Source: an uncultured Clostridia bacterium
Lineage (GTDB): Bacteria; Bacillota; Clostridia; Lachnospirales; Lachnospiraceae
Direction of reading: 5' to 3'
Assembly (NCBI GenBank): GCA_947088195.1
Contig: CAMUFS010000135.1
Location: 1-7,865, forward strand
DNA: 7,865 nucleotides
Shown: positions 6,193 through 7,865 of the stretch, one piece after another
How the letters are laid out: each line of letters opens with the position of its first letter
How positions within the stretch are numbered: position 1 is the stretch's first letter
Notes under the pieces: model-generated
Told to the model about the DNA's origin: nothing
The model's database searches: none
What the model saw: only the letters and a program-made list of their open reading frames with translations
Program-made: the position numbers and the translations under genes

Positions 6193-6330
6193 ATGATAGA
6201 TTTTGATGAGGAAATTAAGAAATTTCATCCAAGCCTTGAGGTGGAAGAGGCGGAGGACGCAATATATAATAATGATTTGACAGACGCAGTGGATCTGATG
6301 CTGGAGATGATGAAGGATAAGCAGCAGTAG
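6193..6330 (+). CDS. Small acidic protein of unknown function (45 residues)
   Basis: I do not recognise this protein. It has 45 residues, 14 acidic against 4 basic, no cysteine, no signal peptide and no membrane segment. It appears mainly helical (residues 15-41, EVEEAEDAIYNNDLTDAVDL followed by a Met-rich end). The start at 6193 is chosen because GGAG (6183-6186) lies six bases upstream. An in-frame ATG at 6181 overlaps that site and would add four residues. It sits 20 bases after the folC stop and 23 bases before the TPR gene, whose strong ribosome binding site follows directly, so it is probably a translated member of the operon. Reality as a gene rests on spacing, start signal and protein-like composition. 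Confidence 0.65.
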   Translation: MIDFDEEIKKFHPSLEVEEAEDAIYNNDLTDAVDLMLEMMKDKQQ

Positions 6331-6353
6331 GGAAGGGGACAAGGAGGGCATAT

Positions 6354-7727
6354 ATGAATTGTTATAAATGTGGAGCCGCTTTGTCCCGCAGTGAATTTTG
6401 TGATAGCTGCGGAGCAGACGTGCGGCTGTATAAAAAGATAGTGAGAAGCTCAGAGGCATATTATAATCAGGGGCTTGCCCGTGCCCAGACAAGAGATCTG
6501 TCAGGTGCCGCGGAATGTCTAAGGCAGAGTGTTAAGCTTTATAAGCACAATACAAAGGCAAGAAACCTTCTAGGACTTGTCTACTTTGAGATGGGTGAGG
6601 CTGTGGCAGCGCTCTCCCAGTGGGTGATCAGCAAGAACCTGCAGCCAGATAAGAATCTGGCAGAGTCCTACTTAAATGCAATTCAGAAAAATGCAAGCAG
6701 GCTGGAGACGATTAATCAGACAATTAAAAAATATAATCAGGCATTGGTCTATGCAAAACAGGATAGTGCAGATCTTGCCATTATCCAGCTAAAAAAAGTG
6801 CTGACTATGTATCCCAATCTGGTAAAGGGGCATCAGCTTCTTGCGTTGTTGTATTTGAAAAGCGGGGATAATGATAAGGCATCCAAGTCACTAAAAAAAG
6901 CGATTGCGATTGACAAAAATAATCCGCTAACGTTAAAATATATGAAGGAGATAAGGTATGTCCCAGAGAACACGAGCAAGAAGCCAGAGCGTGTCAAGCA
7001 GGAGGCGGAGCGTGCCCGTGTGGGAAGTGATGAGGTGATTATACCAAAAAATAGCTATCGGGAATCCAACGCCGGCGGAATCACGGTGCTGAATGTTGTG
7101 ATTGGGATAGCGATAGGAGCTGCATTGATGTGGTTTCTGGTATTTCCGGCAAAAGAGAAGGCACTTGCCGACGAGAGCAACAAAAAGCAGCTTGAGATCA
7201 GCGATCAGATTGAGATTAAAAATTCAGCGATAGCGGTGTTGGAATCGGATAAAGAAGTTCTCAATCGGGAAAAGGCAGAGCTGGAGGCAAGTCTGGAGGC
7301 GTATAAAGAAAAAGATGCCATAATTGAGATTTATCAGGCGATGATGGGCGCAGTCGGGGCTTATCTGGATCAGGATTATTTTACTGCTGCAAAAGGGCTG
7401 GTAGGGCTTGATAAGTCTGCGATACAGACCGAGGAATTTGCAGATGTCTTTGCAAAGATACAGACAGATGCGGGCAATAAGGCGGCCTCTGATTTGTATG
7501 AGGACGGATATAATGCATATACAAAAGGAGATTATGACAATGCGAAAGCACTGTTAGAGCAGGCACATGAGCTGAGCCCTAACAATACAGCAGTGATTTA
7601 TTATCTTGGGCGCTCGTACCAAAGATCGGGAGACGTGGAAAAGGGAAGGGAATATCTGCAATATATTATAGATAATTTCCCAAATGACTCTTACTATCGG
7701 TATGCGACACAATATATTGATCGCTAA
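6354..7727 (+). CDS. Zinc-ribbon, TPR-repeat, single-pass membrane protein
   Basis: A 457-residue protein probably acting as a scaffold at the membrane; no enzymatic motif is visible. The N-terminus is a zinc ribbon with Cys3, Cys6, Cys16 and Cys19 (CYKCG and CDSCG). TPR-like helical repeats follow (about 36-101 and 124-191, e.g. GHQLLALLYLKSGDNDKASK). A basic linker (about 205-236) precedes one membrane segment (about 243-264), then a coiled coil (about 268-320) and two more TPRs (about 379-446, e.g. GYNAYTKGDYDNAKALLEQA). No signal peptide and the basic N-side flank suggest the N-terminus is inside and the C-terminal TPRs outside. AAGGAGG (6341-6347), six bases upstream, fixes the start. 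It is the last gene before the terminator; the exact role is unknown. Confidence 0.85.
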   Translation: MNCYKCGAALSRSEFCDSCGADVRLYKKIVRSSEAYYNQGLARAQTRDLSGAAECLRQSVKLYKHNTKARNLLGLVYFEMGEAVAALSQWVISKNLQPDKNLAESYLNAIQKNASRLETINQTIKKYNQALVYAKQDSADLAIIQLKKVLTMYPNLVKGHQLLALLYLKSGDNDKASKSLKKAIAIDKNNPLTLKYMKEIRYVPENTSKKPERVKQEAERARVGSDEVIIPKNSYRESNAGGITVLNVVIGIAIGAALMWFLVFPAKEKALADESNKKQLEISDQIEIKNSAIAVLESDKEVLNREKAELEASLEAYKEKDAIIEIYQAMMGAVGAYLDQDYFTAAKGLVGLDKSAIQTEEFADVFAKIQTDAGNKAASDLYEDGYNAYTKGDYDNAKALLEQAHELSPNNTAVIYYLGRSYQRSGDVEKGREYLQYIIDNFPNDSYYRYATQYIDR

Positions 7728-7778
7728 AAAGTAAAAAACACAGGAGGAACATGCAGGAATGACTGGCATGGTAAGATA

Positions 7779-7815
7779 CCCGGAGTGAAGAAGAAATTCT
7801 CATTCCGGGCTTTTT
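7779..7815 (+). terminator. Rho-independent terminator of the folC-TPR operon
   Basis: CCCGGAGTGA (7779-7788) pairs with TCATTCCGGG (7800-7809) over ten positions, with one G-U pair, around an 11-base loop. C and five T residues follow (7810-7815). It is 51 bases after the TPR stop codon and has a T tract only in the + direction, so it ends transcription arriving from the left. Confidence 0.9.
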
Positions 7816-7822
7816 ATGCGCA

Positions 7823-7865
7823 GACCTGTGCAGAGGAAATATGCCACTAACGTGGCGCACAGGTC
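7823..7865. repeat. Nested stem structure at the right edge of the window
   Basis: GACCTGTGC (7823-7831) and GCACAGGTC (7857-7865) are perfect 9-base inverted arms. Directly inside the right arm a hairpin GCCAC-TAAC-GTGGC (7843-7856) forms, leaving AGAGGAAATAT (7832-7842) unpaired on the left. It begins eight bases after the terminator T tract and no poly-T follows within the window. I do not recognise it as a known riboswitch or RNA; it may be the start of a structured leader, a repeat, or part of another element cut by the window edge. Confidence 0.5.

Noticed and set aside
7666..7860. Minus-strand open frame over the terminator and the end of the TPR gene
   Set aside because: It overlaps the TPR gene and crosses the terminator, has no ribosome binding site that I can see and an unlikely composition; it is a shadow frame.

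Overview
The window looks like part of a chromosome from a low-to-moderate GC anaerobic Firmicute, most likely a gut Clostridium-type bacterium (Lachnospiraceae-like). The grounds are strong AGGAGG-type ribosome binding sites, the codon and base composition, an IS150-type IS3 element, a BaiA-like short-chain dehydrogenase and a folC neighbourhood typical of this group. The assignment is inference from reading; no database search was run.

Left edge (1-459): the 5' end of an IS3-family insertion sequence pointing left. It has a terminal inverted-repeat-like end at about 459, a leader hairpin, orfA on the minus strand, an A-tract frameshift site, and the first codons of orfB, which runs off the window.

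Bases 460-1378: a monocistronic-looking SDR oxidoreductase gene (start 620) with its own extended -10 promoter.

Bases 1379-1525: an intergenic region with a second extended -10 promoter, a 16-bp palindrome at the expected transcription start, and a larger leader hairpin with an alternative fold. It leads into a very large cytoplasmic glycoside hydrolase of the GH2 type (1526-4822), with a GATase-like domain and a C-terminal F5/8-type-C (CBM32-like) domain.

Bases 4859-7815: a tight row of folC (dihydrofolate/folylpolyglutamate synthase), a 45-residue acidic protein, and a zinc-ribbon/TPR membrane protein, with gaps of 20 and 23 bases. A clear rho-independent terminator closes the row. The hydrolase gene is only 36 bases upstream of folC with no terminator seen, so it may be read through into this row. 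After the terminator comes a nested stem structure that reaches the end of the window.

The genes do not form one obvious pathway. The hydrolase (sugar release), the SDR (carbonyl/hydroxyl redox) and folC (folate metabolism) are ordinary accessory and housekeeping functions. I found no defence system, CRISPR array, tRNA or rRNA. The least explained items are the GH2-like enzyme of unknown substrate with its palindromic operator candidate, the small acidic protein, the zinc-ribbon TPR membrane protein, and the structured 3' end.
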